A DNA stretch of 64,000 bases. Source: Bellilinea sp034411135 (GTDB lineage: Bacteria; Chloroflexota; Anaerolineae; Anaerolineales; Anaerolineaceae). Location of the stretch: NCBI GenBank assembly GCA_034411135.1, contig DAOUMN010000021.1, positions 124,001 to 188,000 on the forward strand, written 5' to 3'. The notes beneath the pieces were generated by a model. The model saw only the letters and a program-made list of their open reading frames with translations, made no database searches and was not told where the DNA came from. The position numbers and the translations under genes are program-made. Shown piece after piece: positions 1-9,400 of this stretch (position 1 is its first letter; every line of letters begins with the position of its first letter).

Positions 1-99
1 TACGATGCGCTCGGCAATTCAAGCCCAGCCTCTGTTTCGGTGCGGGTGATGACGACTGAAAACGCCAGTCTGGTGTATTTACCCTTGCTCAAGCGATAG
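1..99 (+). CDS. C-terminal end of a secreted or surface protein (partial)
   Basis: Only the last 32 codons are in the window, open from base 1 in frame 1 to a TAG at 97-99. The residues before the end (ending SPASVSVRV) look like the last strand of a fibronectin type III or similar Ig-like domain. The protein ends in a short hydrophobic tail, VYLPLLKR. I recall YLPL-type tails on many exported Chloroflexota proteins, so this was probably an extracellular multidomain protein. The catalytic or binding part lies upstream and cannot be judged. The next gene runs toward it on the other strand and ends only 2 bases away. Confidence 0.6.
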   Translation, partial: YDALGNSSPASVSVRVMTTENASLVYLPLLKR

Positions 100-101
100 A
101 T

Positions 102-749
102 TTAAACGGCTTTGGCACCGCATTCGGTGCAAAACTTGGCATCGGGCTGGAGCTTCGCACCACATTGGGAACAATGATTTATGACCTGTAGTTTAGTTCC
201 GCAACTGGGGCAGAATTTGGCGTTGACCGCCAATGGTTCTCCGCACTGCGGGCACGAAGCCCGAATTGTCTCGCGCCAGTTATCCTGGCTGAGTTTTTTA
301 TCTTCATTTGCCATGGCAGCATGTGCCCACACTTCTTCCACCGATTGAGAAGCCTGGGCGGCGCTCATCTCAACACCGAGGTCGGGGGCACAGTTTTTGC
401 ACAAACCGCATTTATGATTCCAGCAGCTTTTCAGGCATACCCATGATGAGCAGCGCGGGCACTGGCGAAAAAGGGGCTTGATTTCCTGAATCGCTTCCGC
501 AAATGCCTGATCGCGGGCTTTTTGCCAGGCTGCCGAGCGCACTTTTTCGCCCACTTCCGCAGCGGCATTGAAAATCCCGCCGAATAAACTGTTGGCTGTA
601 TCCAGAGCGCTGCTTATTGTACCGGTTTTCCACCCCTTAAAATCCGTACGATAGCCGCTACCGCAACGATTACACTGAAATTCGAATTGAAAACCTGTGT
701 TTGTGCTCAGGTCGGAATAATTACTGGTATACTCGATCTCCCCACCCAT
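102..749 (-). CDS. Zinc-ribbon protein with several CxxC knuckles, function unknown
   Basis: A 215-residue soluble protein rich in paired cysteines. CxxC pairs are seen at residues 26-29, 97-100, 166-169, 180-183, 193-196 and 207-210, with further cysteines at 105-120. The last two ribbons (CPSCGTKL, CTECGAKA) are typical zinc-ribbon domains. The middle (about 45-95) is helical and Ala-rich. The ATG at 749 is chosen because GGGGAGGG precedes it at good distance; a GTG 12 codons upstream is in frame but sits almost at the expected transcription start. Such proteins often act as scaffolds or partners of membrane-stress proteins, but the function here is unknown. It is transcribed divergently from the aldo/keto reductase. 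Confidence 0.75.
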   Translation of the reverse strand: MGGEIEYTSNYSDLSTNTGFQFEFQCNRCGSGYRTDFKGWKTGTISSALDTANSLFGGIFNAAAEVGEKVRSAAWQKARDQAFAEAIQEIKPLFRQCPRCSSWVCLKSCWNHKCGLCKNCAPDLGVEMSAAQASQSVEEVWAHAAMANEDKKLSQDNWRETIRASCPQCGEPLAVNAKFCPSCGTKLQVINHCSQCGAKLQPDAKFCTECGAKAV

Positions 750-787
750 GCTTACACCCTCCCCATCCTGGTATTGATTTTGCACTG

Positions 788-817
788 ATTATAGCATTAT
801 CAGTGGTCTGCAGTCAG
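788..817 (-). promoter_or_regulatory. Sigma70-like promoter of the zinc-ribbon gene
   Basis: On the minus strand a perfect TATAAT lies at 793-788, with CTGACT at 817-812 (four of six matches to TTGACA) after an 18-base spacer. Transcription would start near 781, leaving about 30 bases before the ATG at 749. Confidence 0.55.
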
Positions 818-891
818 GAAATTGGTGGAGCAATTGAAAAAAAGTCAATTTCAGGTTATAAAATTATATCTATATTGATCACAGGTGAACC

Positions 892-1839
892 ATGACAGAT
901 CAGCATGATCGTCAAAATAACGCCGGAGATACCAGCGGGTTGGAACAAATAGAAATTGGCATTGGTACGTGGGCGTGGGGGGATCGTATTTTTTGGGGGT
1001 ACGGGAGAGGATATACCGACGAGGATTTGAAAGCGGTGTTCCAGTATTGCTATCAGGCAGGATTTGATTTTTTTGATACGGCTGAGGTGTACGGACAGGG
1101 AAGATCAGAAAGATTATTGGGAAAATTTATTGGCGAAAGCGGCGAGAAAGTGCGTATAGCCACAAAATTCATGCCTTTGCCGTGGCGATTAGGTCCCACA
1201 GCACTACTCAAAGCTCTTCGTGCCAGCCTGGCGCGCCTGGAACTGGAGCGGGTTGATCTCTATCAGATGCATTGGCCCTACCCACCGGTGCGGATAGAAA
1301 CCTGGATGGAAGCCATGGCAGAGGCAGTCCAAAGTGGACAGACCCTGGCGGTGGGAGTGTCCAATTATGACCGCAGCCAGATGCAGCGGGCTTTTGAAAG
1401 CCTAGCCAGCCTGGGTGTTCGGCTGGCATCTAACCAGGTTGAATACCACCTGCTTAACCGCAAAGCGGAAAAGAGCGGTCTTCTTGATCACTGCCGCGAA
1501 CTGGGTGTACGCCTGATTGCCTACAGTCCGCTGGCGCAGGGGGCACTGACCGGCAAGTACAGTCCCTCTAACCCGATGCGCGGTTTTCGCGAGTCGCGAT
1601 ACAATCGCCGTTTCCTGGAACGCATTCAGCCCTTGATCCAAAAAATGCGCCTGATCGGTGTCCGTCATGAGGGAAAAACCATTGGTCAGGTAGCCATCAA
1701 TTGGGTTATATGCAAGGGCGCATTGCCTATTCCGGGTATAAAGACGCTGCGCCAGGCGCAGGAAAACCTGGGTGCGGCTGGCTGGCGCCTGACCGAAGAG
1801 GAAGTCGCCGAATTGGATGAGTTGAGCGAGCGGGTATGA
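892..1839 (+). CDS. Aldo/keto reductase family oxidoreductase
   Basis: A 315-residue NADPH-dependent carbonyl reductase of the aldo/keto reductase superfamily with a (beta/alpha)8 fold. The catalytic tetrad is visible: Asp62 and Tyr67 (DTAEVYG), Lys92 (ATKF) and His127 (QMHWP). The GVSNY motif and a C-terminal cofactor region (IPGIKT) are present. The family reduces aldehydes or ketones in the cytoplasm, but the substrate cannot be deduced. The start is supported by AGGTGA 5 bases upstream. The neighbours (zinc-ribbon protein, unknown protein) give no pathway clue. Confidence 0.88.
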   Translation: MTDQHDRQNNAGDTSGLEQIEIGIGTWAWGDRIFWGYGRGYTDEDLKAVFQYCYQAGFDFFDTAEVYGQGRSERLLGKFIGESGEKVRIATKFMPLPWRLGPTALLKALRASLARLELERVDLYQMHWPYPPVRIETWMEAMAEAVQSGQTLAVGVSNYDRSQMQRAFESLASLGVRLASNQVEYHLLNRKAEKSGLLDHCRELGVRLIAYSPLAQGALTGKYSPSNPMRGFRESRYNRRFLERIQPLIQKMRLIGVRHEGKTIGQVAINWVICKGALPIPGIKTLRQAQENLGAAGWRLTEEEVAELDELSERV

Positions 1840-1862
1840 GCTGAAGGGGGATCGAATCAAGG

Positions 1863-1868
1863 TATAAT
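1863..1868 (+). promoter_or_regulatory. -10 box placed for a leaderless transcript
   Basis: A perfect TATAAT is followed by exactly 7 bases and then the ATG at 1876. Transcription from this box would begin at or within 1-2 bases of the start codon, and no Shine-Dalgarno sequence lies between. No clear -35 is seen. Confidence 0.5.
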
Positions 1869-1875
1869 CCAGCCC

Positions 1876-2424
1876 ATGAATGACCAAACAGCCCGTTTCA
1901 TCCCGTTTAATGCCATCAACCAATTCATGCTACCGGAATACCGGGTCAAGATATTGCAGGAAGTATTTGGCGGGTTTTCCCAACTTTCCGACCAACGTCA
2001 GACTACCTTGAACCGGCTGGTCAAGCGCTTGGTCAGGGTAGATGGCTTCCGTAACAGCACGGCAGCCCCGGCAATGCTCAAAGCCCGGGCAGCCACTGCA
2101 CCGTTTGAACGTTCAGCGGAACTGGTTGCCCAGGTGTGTGCTGCCTGGTGTGAGCTTCATCCTCAACTGGCGCACAAGGTACACGATTTTCTGAAATCGC
2201 GCGGCTGGGAAGTACTCCCGGTGGAGGCAGACCGGGCAGTTTTGCCTGGTTTTCTCACCCGCTGGCTGGAAAAGGACACCTTCGAAGCACTGGATGACGC
2301 CTATAGCGCCGCTTACCCGGAGGACGAAACACACGAATACGACCTTAATATGATGATTGTGTGGATCAGCGGGCGGCTGCCGGTTGACCTTGTGGGCGAG
2401 TCCGGGGCTGGAGAAAATGGCTGA
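1876..2424 (+). CDS. Conserved-looking protein of unknown function
   Basis: An 182-residue soluble protein that I do not recognise. It starts with a helical segment containing Tyr, Arg and Gln, followed by a basic patch (NRLVKRLVRVDGF, about 46-58). A second half includes WCELHPQL and an acidic segment (YPEDETHEYDL, about 147-157). There is no signal peptide, membrane span or metal motif. The gene uses normal local codon style and appears to be expressed from a -10 box directly upstream. It ends three bases from the convergent scpA, so the two probably share a terminator region or read into each other. Confidence 0.65.
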   Translation: MNDQTARFIPFNAINQFMLPEYRVKILQEVFGGFSQLSDQRQTTLNRLVKRLVRVDGFRNSTAAPAMLKARAATAPFERSAELVAQVCAAWCELHPQLAHKVHDFLKSRGWEVLPVEADRAVLPGFLTRWLEKDTFEALDDAYSAAYPEDETHEYDLNMMIVWISGRLPVDLVGESGAGENG

Positions 2425-2427
2425 GTT

Positions 2428-3234
2428 TCAGTTCGATTCGATTTCCTCGTCTTCTTCCCAGTTGATTTGAGCCACCGCGGGGTCTATTTCACCCAGGGGT
2501 TGTAATTGAATATCGGCAAACAGGCTGTTTTGTTGCGCATTGACAATACGCCGCTTGACCAGCTCGAGCATTGCCAGAAAAGTTACCACTATTTCCACCC
2601 GGCTGACATTTGGGGAGAGCAGGGAACGGAAAGTGGTCAAGCCGGTATGCTTCAGGCGGTTGAGAATAGCCTGGATCTTCTCGCGAATGGTGATGCGTGG
2701 CATGCTGACCACTTGGTCTAATGCTGCCAGGGTTGGCTTGTTGAAGAAAACCGCGCGGGCAGCCGCAACCAGGTCCGCCAGAGTAACACCCGACAGGTCG
2801 AGACGGGCAGTCGGGATGGGGTGGGGTGGAGCGGCAACGCGCAAATGGGTGCGCAGGTGATTCTCCTCGCGCTGGACAAGGAATTGCGCCAGTTCTTTGA
2901 ATCGTTTGTAGAGGATCAATTGGCGGGCAAGCGCTTCGCCCGGATCTTCCTCGACCACGGTGGTGTCAGTGGATGGACGAGGGAGCAACGCTGCTGACTT
3001 GATCTGCACCAGGCGGGCAGCAATAACCAGAAAGGCAGAAACCTCCGCTGCATTTTGCTGCTGCAACTGACGCATATAGTCCAGGTACTGATCGGTGACC
3101 TGTGCCAGTGCCAAGCGGGTAATATCCAGTTCAGCACGTTCGATCAACTCAAGCAATAAATCCAACGGACCGCTGAACACTTCCGTGTTGACCTGGTATC
3201 CCTCTGCCTGGTGAATGGCAACCTGGTAGCTCAC
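2428..3234 (-). CDS. scpA: Segregation and condensation protein A
   Basis: A 268-residue kleisin subunit of the bacterial condensin SMC-ScpA-ScpB, which compacts and segregates the nucleoid. The N-terminal kleisin segment reads VFSGPLDLLLELI, the classical ScpA beginning, followed by DITRLALAQVTDQYL. The C-terminal winged-helix part contains VTFLAMLELVKRR. The partner smc is 4 kb away on the other strand; scpB is not in the window. The start agrees with family length. The end overlaps nothing but faces the preceding gene at 3 bases. Confidence 0.93.
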   Translation of the reverse strand: MSYQVAIHQAEGYQVNTEVFSGPLDLLLELIERAELDITRLALAQVTDQYLDYMRQLQQQNAAEVSAFLVIAARLVQIKSAALLPRPSTDTTVVEEDPGEALARQLILYKRFKELAQFLVQREENHLRTHLRVAAPPHPIPTARLDLSGVTLADLVAAARAVFFNKPTLAALDQVVSMPRITIREKIQAILNRLKHTGLTTFRSLLSPNVSRVEIVVTFLAMLELVKRRIVNAQQNSLFADIQLQPLGEIDPAVAQINWEEDEEIESN

Positions 3235-3292
3235 GTGAGGGATTATAACATCCCTTTTTGCTCACGCCAGCGTGATTGGTGAACTTTGGCAG

Positions 3293-3298
3293 TATAAT
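3293..3298 (+). promoter_or_regulatory. -10 box of moaC, leaderless arrangement
   Basis: Perfect TATAAT followed by 7 bases and the moaC ATG at 3306. This is the same spacing as at 1863. A short GAAGG directly touches the ATG, too close for normal Shine-Dalgarno use. Confidence 0.5.
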
Positions 3299-3305
3299 TC
3301 GAAGG

Positions 3306-3788
3306 ATGAGCAATAAACAATTATCCCATATCGATGAACACGGGCGCGCTCACATGGTGGATGTGGGCGGCAAGCCGGTCAGCGCACGTAGCGCTGTTGC
3401 GCGGGGTGAGGTTCACCTGCAGCCCCAAACCATGGCATTGATCCGTGCGGGGCTGATGAAAAAAGGAGATGTATTAACGGTGGCGCAGATTGCCGGTATT
3501 CAAGCTGCCAAACGTACCGCGGAGTTGATCCCATTGTGTCATCCGTTATCGATTGACCAAATCCGTGTCGATCTCGAATTGAAGGATGACCTGCCGGGTG
3601 TGGAAATCACCGCTCGTTTGAACTCCAGCGGAAAGACGGGGGTGGAAATGGAAGCCTTGACCGCGGTGGCAGTGGCAGCCTTAACAGTGTATGACATGGT
3701 CAAAGCCGTTGAAAAAACTGCGCGCATTCAGAATATCCGCCTGGTGGAAAAACGGGGCGGAATGAGCGGAGATGTTATTAATGAGTAA
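3306..3788 (+). CDS. moaC: Cyclic pyranopterin monophosphate synthase
   Basis: A 160-residue enzyme of molybdenum cofactor biosynthesis that converts the MoaA product, 3',8-cyclo-GTP, into cyclic pyranopterin monophosphate. Family blocks are clear: KRTAELIPLCHPL, SSGKTGVEMEALTAV and YDMVKAVEK, ending in KRGGMSGD. The ATG at 3306 is preferred over an in-frame GTG 10 codons upstream because that GTG lies ahead of the -10 box. The gene overlaps the downstream MoaD-MoaE fusion by 8 bases, so the two are translationally coupled. MoaA, MoaB and MogA are not in the window. Confidence 0.93.
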   Translation: MSNKQLSHIDEHGRAHMVDVGGKPVSARSAVARGEVHLQPQTMALIRAGLMKKGDVLTVAQIAGIQAAKRTAELIPLCHPLSIDQIRVDLELKDDLPGVEITARLNSSGKTGVEMEALTAVAVAALTVYDMVKAVEKTARIQNIRLVEKRGGMSGDVINE

Positions 3789-4506
3789 TGCCAGCCCAAT
3801 TGCCGAGAAAACCATCCGAGTGTTGTTTTTTGCTCACTTAAAAGACCTGGCTGGAACCGACCGAATCGACATGACAATCGCTGATTCCCTGCAGGTTAAA
3901 GAATTGAAGACCCTGCTAGGGGCGCAGTACCCGTTCCTCGCCGAGCGACTGAGTAATGCCCTCACTTCCATAAACCACCAGTTTGCTTTTGACGAAGACC
4001 GTATTTCTAGCGGCGATGAGGTAGCTTTTTTCCCCCCGGTCAGCGGTGGTAGTCAACCCACTGTGTTGATGGTCACGCGTGAGGAACTTGACCTGAACGA
4101 CCTGCTCGAGAAAGTCACGCTGACCACAACCGGCGCGGCGTGTATCTTTACCGGCATGGTGCGCGGAGATACACGCCGGGGGGACGCCCACCAGACGGTT
4201 GCGCTGGAATACGAAGCTTATGTGCCGATGGCGCAAGCGAAAATGGCACAAGTAGCGGATGAGATCCGCGCCCGTTGGCAGGCAGTGGAAGGCATTGCCA
4301 TCGTACAGCGTATCGGACATCTCAAACCGCGCACCCCAACGGTGTTGATCGCCTGCACGGCTGCGCATCGTGATACCGGGGTATTCGAGGCTGCCCGCTA
4401 CGGCATTGACCGCTTGAAAGAAATCGTCCCAATCTGGAAAAAAGAAATCACGCCCGATGGCGAAATCTGGGTGGAGGGCGAATACCGTCCTGGCAAGGGA
4501 GATTGA
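3781..4506 (+). CDS. MoaD-MoaE fusion, molybdopterin synthase
   Basis: A 241-residue fusion of both molybdopterin synthase subunits. Residues 1-90 are a MoaD ubiquitin-like domain (RVLFFAHLKDLAG at its start, AFFPPVSGG at its end). Residues about 93-241 are MoaE, with the GMVRGDTRRGD region, the AAHRD block and the catalytic IWKKE lysines. The family makes molybdopterin by inserting two sulfurs carried as a thiocarboxylate on the final Gly-Gly of MoaD. Here that Gly-Gly (89-90) is internal, so cleavage after it would be needed; comparable fused synthases (MoaX) are known in mycobacteria. The start at 3781 is chosen for a GGAG 9 bases upstream and overlaps moaC. Confidence 0.9.
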   Translation: MSNASPIAEKTIRVLFFAHLKDLAGTDRIDMTIADSLQVKELKTLLGAQYPFLAERLSNALTSINHQFAFDEDRISSGDEVAFFPPVSGGSQPTVLMVTREELDLNDLLEKVTLTTTGAACIFTGMVRGDTRRGDAHQTVALEYEAYVPMAQAKMAQVADEIRARWQAVEGIAIVQRIGHLKPRTPTVLIACTAAHRDTGVFEAARYGIDRLKEIVPIWKKEITPDGEIWVEGEYRPGKGD

Positions 4507-4508
4507 AG

Positions 4509-5612
4509 ATGGCAAACATTCGCTGTGTAGAGTGTGGTTTTCCATATCCGTCTACCGATGTTCCGTTTCGCTGTCCGCAGTGCGGCGGGGTATTCGACTA
4601 TGATTCCCCGCCCGAGTTTTCGCCGGAAGATATTGAGCCGCATTTACCTGGTTACTGGTGCTACCGCAGCGCGTTTGAGCTGACCAGCGGCGCGCCGGTA
4701 GTGACTCTGGGTGAGGGCAATACTCCGCTGCTGTGGGATGTATGCGGAGAGGTCCCGGTTGCTTTGAAAATGGAAAGCATGAATCCCACCGGTTCGTACA
4801 AGGACCGTGGCAGTGCGGTTCTGGTCAGCCAGTTTTTGGGGCGGGGTGTTGATACCGCAGTCGAAGATTCCTCCGGCAACGCGGGGGCATCTTTTGCCGC
4901 CTATGCTGCTCACGGCGGTTTGAATAGCCGGATTTATGTCCCTGCTTCCGCCTCGGGACCAAAACGCCAGCAAATCGAAATGTACGGGGCAGAATTGGTG
5001 CCAATTCCCGGTCCGCGCGCCGAGGCAGCCAAAGCGGTGCTGGCGGAAGCCGAAAAGGGAATACCCTACGCCAGCCATGCCTATTTGCCGTTTGGGCTGA
5101 TGGGGATCGCCACGATCGCTTATGAAATCTGGGGGCAGTTGGGACGTAAAGCGCCAGGGACCATTGTCTCACCGGTTGGACACGGTGGTCTGCTGTTAGG
5201 AATTGTGCGTGGTTTTGCGGCTCTGATGAATGCCGGTTGCATCGAAAAAATCCCGTACTATCTGGCTGTTCAAGCGGCGGCCTGCGATCCGGCTGTGCGC
5301 GCTTTTCAGCATGGACTGGATGCCATTGCTCAGGCAAATGATCTGCCTACCCTGGCGGAGGGCGTGCGTGTGCGCCAGCCGGTGCGGGTGCGAGCGCTGC
5401 TCGAAGAAATTCCTGCCGGGCGTGGCTCGTTTGTGGCTGTCGAGGAGGACCGGCTGGCGTCTGCCTTCCGCCATCTGGCGCGGCGCGGTTATTACGTTGA
5501 ACCAACCTCCGCGCTGGTTTGGGCAGCCATCGAGGAACACCATTCAAAATTGCCCCAACCGATTGTTGCGGTTTTAACCGGATTGGGGTTAAAATATCAA
5601 TTATCAATCTAA
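4509..5612 (+). CDS. Threonine synthase-like PLP enzyme with N-terminal zinc ribbon
   Basis: A 367-residue fold-type II pyridoxal-phosphate enzyme. An N-terminal zinc ribbon (CVECG and CPQCGG) precedes a threonine-synthase/cysteine-synthase core. The PLP lysine lies in GSYKDRG and the substrate loop in SSGNAGAS, with a glycine-rich phosphate-binding stretch (GHGGLL). The layout matches ThrC, which converts O-phosphohomoserine to threonine, but cysteate synthase and other paralogues share it. It begins 2 bases after the MoaD-MoaE fusion, yet nothing links it to molybdopterin. The start uses GGGAG 7 bases upstream. The ribbon and core are full length. Confidence 0.8.
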   Translation: MANIRCVECGFPYPSTDVPFRCPQCGGVFDYDSPPEFSPEDIEPHLPGYWCYRSAFELTSGAPVVTLGEGNTPLLWDVCGEVPVALKMESMNPTGSYKDRGSAVLVSQFLGRGVDTAVEDSSGNAGASFAAYAAHGGLNSRIYVPASASGPKRQQIEMYGAELVPIPGPRAEAAKAVLAEAEKGIPYASHAYLPFGLMGIATIAYEIWGQLGRKAPGTIVSPVGHGGLLLGIVRGFAALMNAGCIEKIPYYLAVQAAACDPAVRAFQHGLDAIAQANDLPTLAEGVRVRQPVRVRALLEEIPAGRGSFVAVEEDRLASAFRHLARRGYYVEPTSALVWAAIEEHHSKLPQPIVAVLTGLGLKYQLSI

Positions 5613-5707
5613 TCGTTTTGAACTGGAGGAACGCGAGCTACCGTAACCACATTCTCCAACATCCAGGGTTGGGTGGTTTGCGCTCCTTGAGTTCCGTGGA
5701 GGATACC

Positions 5708-6427
5708 ATGGAAGATCGTGATTTGCGTCTGGCGCAGGAAACGCCAGAAGACCTGGCAGCCCGTTTGAGGTTGCACTTCAATGATCCCTTGTTGTTGCAT
5801 CGATCCTTGACCCACCGCTCGTATCTGAATGAACATCCCGAAGCCCTGGAGGATAACGAACGACTGGAATTTTTGGGTGACGCGGTGCTGGATTTTGTTG
5901 TTGGAGCATGGTTGTATCACCATTTTCCGGAAATGCCGGAAGGTGATCTGACCCGGATGCGTTCGGCATTGGTGCATACCGAACAACTGGCGGATTTCGC
6001 GCGCGAGATGCACCTGGGCAACGCCATGCGCCTGGGGCGGGGAGAGATGCAAGCCGGTGGGCGGGAACGTTCAGCGTTACTGTGTGATACATTTGAGGCA
6101 TTTATTGGCGCCATTTATCTGGATGGCGGAATTGGCAAAGTCGAAGAATTCCTCTTTCCATATCTGCAAACCGCAGCTGACGATATATTATTAAACCGCA
6201 AGAACGAGGATCCTAAAAGCCTGCTACAAGAGTGGGCGCAGTCGCAAGGTTTCCTTGCACCGCTGTATGTTACCCGCTCCGAGCAGGGACCCGACCATTC
6301 CAAGATGTTCGAGGTGGAAGTGGTTATCGGCGGGGAGGTTTATGCTCAAGGCATTGGCCCGAGCAAGCAAGCCGCTGCCAAAAATGCTGCCCGCAAAGCG
6401 TTGGAAAAAATGGGGTTGGTGTTTTAA
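5708..6427 (+). CDS. rnc: Ribonuclease III
   Basis: A 239-residue double-strand-specific endoribonuclease that processes rRNA precursors and structured mRNAs. The catalytic domain carries the signature NERLEFLGDAVLD with Glu51 and Asp58, and DTFEA with Asp127 and Glu130, the four metal-binding acids. A double-stranded RNA-binding domain fills about 165-239 (GIGPSKQAAAKNAA). The ATG at 5708 has GGAGG 6 bases upstream; longer in-frame extensions have no such site. Its stop overlaps the smc start by one base (TAATG). An rnc-smc pair is common in bacteria. Confidence 0.95.
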   Translation: MEDRDLRLAQETPEDLAARLRLHFNDPLLLHRSLTHRSYLNEHPEALEDNERLEFLGDAVLDFVVGAWLYHHFPEMPEGDLTRMRSALVHTEQLADFAREMHLGNAMRLGRGEMQAGGRERSALLCDTFEAFIGAIYLDGGIGKVEEFLFPYLQTAADDILLNRKNEDPKSLLQEWAQSQGFLAPLYVTRSEQGPDHSKMFEVEVVIGGEVYAQGIGPSKQAAAKNAARKALEKMGLVF

Positions 6428-9400
6428 TGTCCACCGATGGGGAATCTTTGCCTCGCATGACTTCACGGTTGAAAACGCTTGAATTACAGGGTTACAAAAC
6501 CTTTGCGAGCCGGACAACCTTTGAATTCCCCGGCAAGATCACGGCAATTGTAGGACCGAATGGTTCGGGAAAATCGAATATTGCCGATGCCATTCGCTGG
6601 GTGCTGGGTGAACAATCCTACACTTTGTTGCGGGGACGTAAGACGGAGGATATGATCTTTGCCGGTTCGGAGCTGCGCCCGCGCGCCAGCATGGCTTCAG
6701 CGATGATCACATTTGAGAATGAAGACGGCTGGCTACCAATCGATTACAGCGAAGTATCCATTGCCCGGCGAGCGTATCGGGACGGGCAAAATGAGTACCT
6801 GCTCAACGGTCAACGCGTCCGCCTGAAAGAGACCTCTGAAATTCTGGCGCAATCCGGGCTTGCAGAGCGGACGTATACAATCATTGGGCAAGGCTTAGTG
6901 GATGCTGCCCTTTCCTTGCGCCCGGAGGAACGCCGGCGTTTCTTTGAGGAAGCGGCTGGGATTGGGTTGTACCGCTCGCGGCGCGAGGAAGCTCTCAACC
7001 GGCTGGAAACCACCCGGCGCAACCTGGAACGGGTGCAAGACATCCTCAGCGAACTGGAACCGCGCCTGAAAAGCCTGGAAAAACAAGCTGCCCGTGCCAT
7101 TGAGTATGATCGCATCCGGGCAGATTTACGTCTGCTGTTGCGTGACTGGTATGGCTATCACTGGCAGCGAACGCAAGCAGAGATGGGACGTGCCCGCGAA
7201 ACGCTCCTGGCGCAAGACAATCGGCTGCAACAGGCACGCCAACGCAGCGTCGAAATTGAAAAGCAGGTACATGGCGTACGCAGCCAGCTCCAGCAGTTGC
7301 GCGGCGTTTTGAATGAATGGCATACCCAATCGGCAGAACTCCATCACCAGCGCGAGGAGATCAATCGTACACTGGCAGTATTGGATGAACGCCGTCGTGC
7401 GATGATCGAACAGCAAACTACCTTTCAAGCGGATCTTGCCCGCCTGGAGGAAGAAGAAAAAATGCAGCAGCAGCGCCAGCAAGCCATTCAGGAAGAGGTC
7501 GAGAGCCTGGTTGACGCTCATCAAGATGCCATCAAACAGGCGCAGGCAGCTGCCAGATTGCTGGAAGAGAAACAGGCTGAACGAAAAAAGGTTGAGTTTA
7601 CACTGCGTGAACTGCGACGCCAGCTGACCCGCCTGGAAACGCAGCAGGTCGAACAGCGTGCGCATCAGAAAGAATTGAACGGCCGGATTCACTTGTTGAA
7701 TGAGGACCATAACCGGTTAACACAAGCCTTGCCGGGGCTTGAACGTCAGCTCGAGCAGGCTAAAGCGCGCCTAGAAACAGCCCAGGTAAACCTGAACCAA
7801 TCCCAAGCGGCGCGGCAAAAAAGCGAGCAGCAACTTCAAGAAGTAAAGCAAAAGTCTGCCGAGTTGGAAGAACAACGGCGCAGGCTGCGCGAAAATATGG
7901 CAACCCTGCAGGCAGAGCGTTCTCGCCTTCACGCCCAGATGGATGTGCTGGATCAGGCAGAGAAAAGCCTGAGCGGAGTCAACCAGGGGGTCAAGTCGGT
8001 CATGACCGCAGCCCAAAGCGGATTGTTGAAAGCGGGTGTTGCGCCGCTCAACCGTTTATTGGAGGTACCGGCAGAGGTTGAAACCGCAGTAGCTGCTGCG
8101 CTGGGTGAAGGGCTGGATGGATTAATGGTGGCGGCAAATGCTGACCCGGAAGAAGTCCTGAGTTTGCTGGAACGCGAGTCGTCCGGTCGAGCAATCCTCT
8201 ATCCTCTCGACTGGTTGAAAGCCATGCCTTCACTTCAACCGCCGAAGGATGATGAAATTATTGGTGTTGCAGCCCGGCAGGTCAAGGCTGCGCCTGAAAT
8301 CCAGCCGCTGGTTGATCTGCTGCTTGGTCAGGTATGGATTGTCACAGACCGAAAAGCCGCCCGGCGTGTGGTGCGGGGACAACCTGCGTATCTGCGCGTG
8401 GTCACCATCAAGGGAGAGGTATTTTATGGCAATGGCGTGGTCAGTGCAGGTAAGGAAACCCGTGCCAGCCTGATTGCCCGCCCCCGTCAATTGCGCGAAC
8501 TGGCGGATGCGATTGCTCAAACCGAGCAGGCACTGGTGGAGGCGGAAAAACAGTTTACCACGCTGCAAGAACGGCAATCTCGGATGGAGCAGGAGCGTTC
8601 CAACCTGGAAAAACGGCAACGCGAGGCAGGTGAAGCCGAAAGGATGGCTGCCCGTGCAGTTCAACAGGCGATCCTGGAGTTGGAGCAGTCACGCCAGAAA
8701 TCCGACTGGCAGCATGGGCAAATTGACCGCCTGAGCCAGCAAATCAAGAGCAGCGCGGATGAGATCCAAAAAATCAGCACCGTGCTCGAATCGCTCGCCA
8801 GTCAGCAGGAATCTTTGGACTTACAGATCAACGAGGTGCAGCGCAGCCTTAACCAATTGATTGTCGATGATTTGCAAGCCCAGGTGGTGCACTGGAATAC
8901 GCAAGTTGCGTTGAGTGAGCGTAGTCTTAAGGAAGCCCGCCAGCGACAAAATGAGTATTTGCAAACACTGGAAAAAAGCCATCAGCAGCAGTCCCTGTAT
9001 CGCGAACGTTTAAAGCAGTTGGAAACCCAATTGGTTGAACTAGAAAACGAGAAGAATAACCAGCGGGACAAAGCAGCCAGCATCAACCAAGCGATCGAGG
9101 CATTGCGAGAAAAGATCGAACCGGCAGAAACCCGGCTGGATGATCTGGAAGTGCGCTATGAACGCCTGCAAATGGATTTGACCTCTGCCCAGCAAAACAC
9201 GGCGGTGGCTGAGCGCCACGCTACTCAGGCGCAGTTGGAGTTTGGCAGGCTGCGTGAGAACCTCGAATCCCTGCGCCGCAGGATCGAGGAGGATTTTGGG
9301 CTGGTTGCGTTCGAGTACCAGAGCGATATCAGCGGTCCAAACCCACTGCCGCTGGATGGGATGGTTGAACAATTGCCCGTGGTAGTGCAAATTCCAACCG

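Noticed and set aside
701..895. Plus-strand open frame of 64 codons overlapping the zinc-ribbon gene
   Set aside because: It runs antisense through the gene start and divergent promoter with no ribosome site or recognisable motif.
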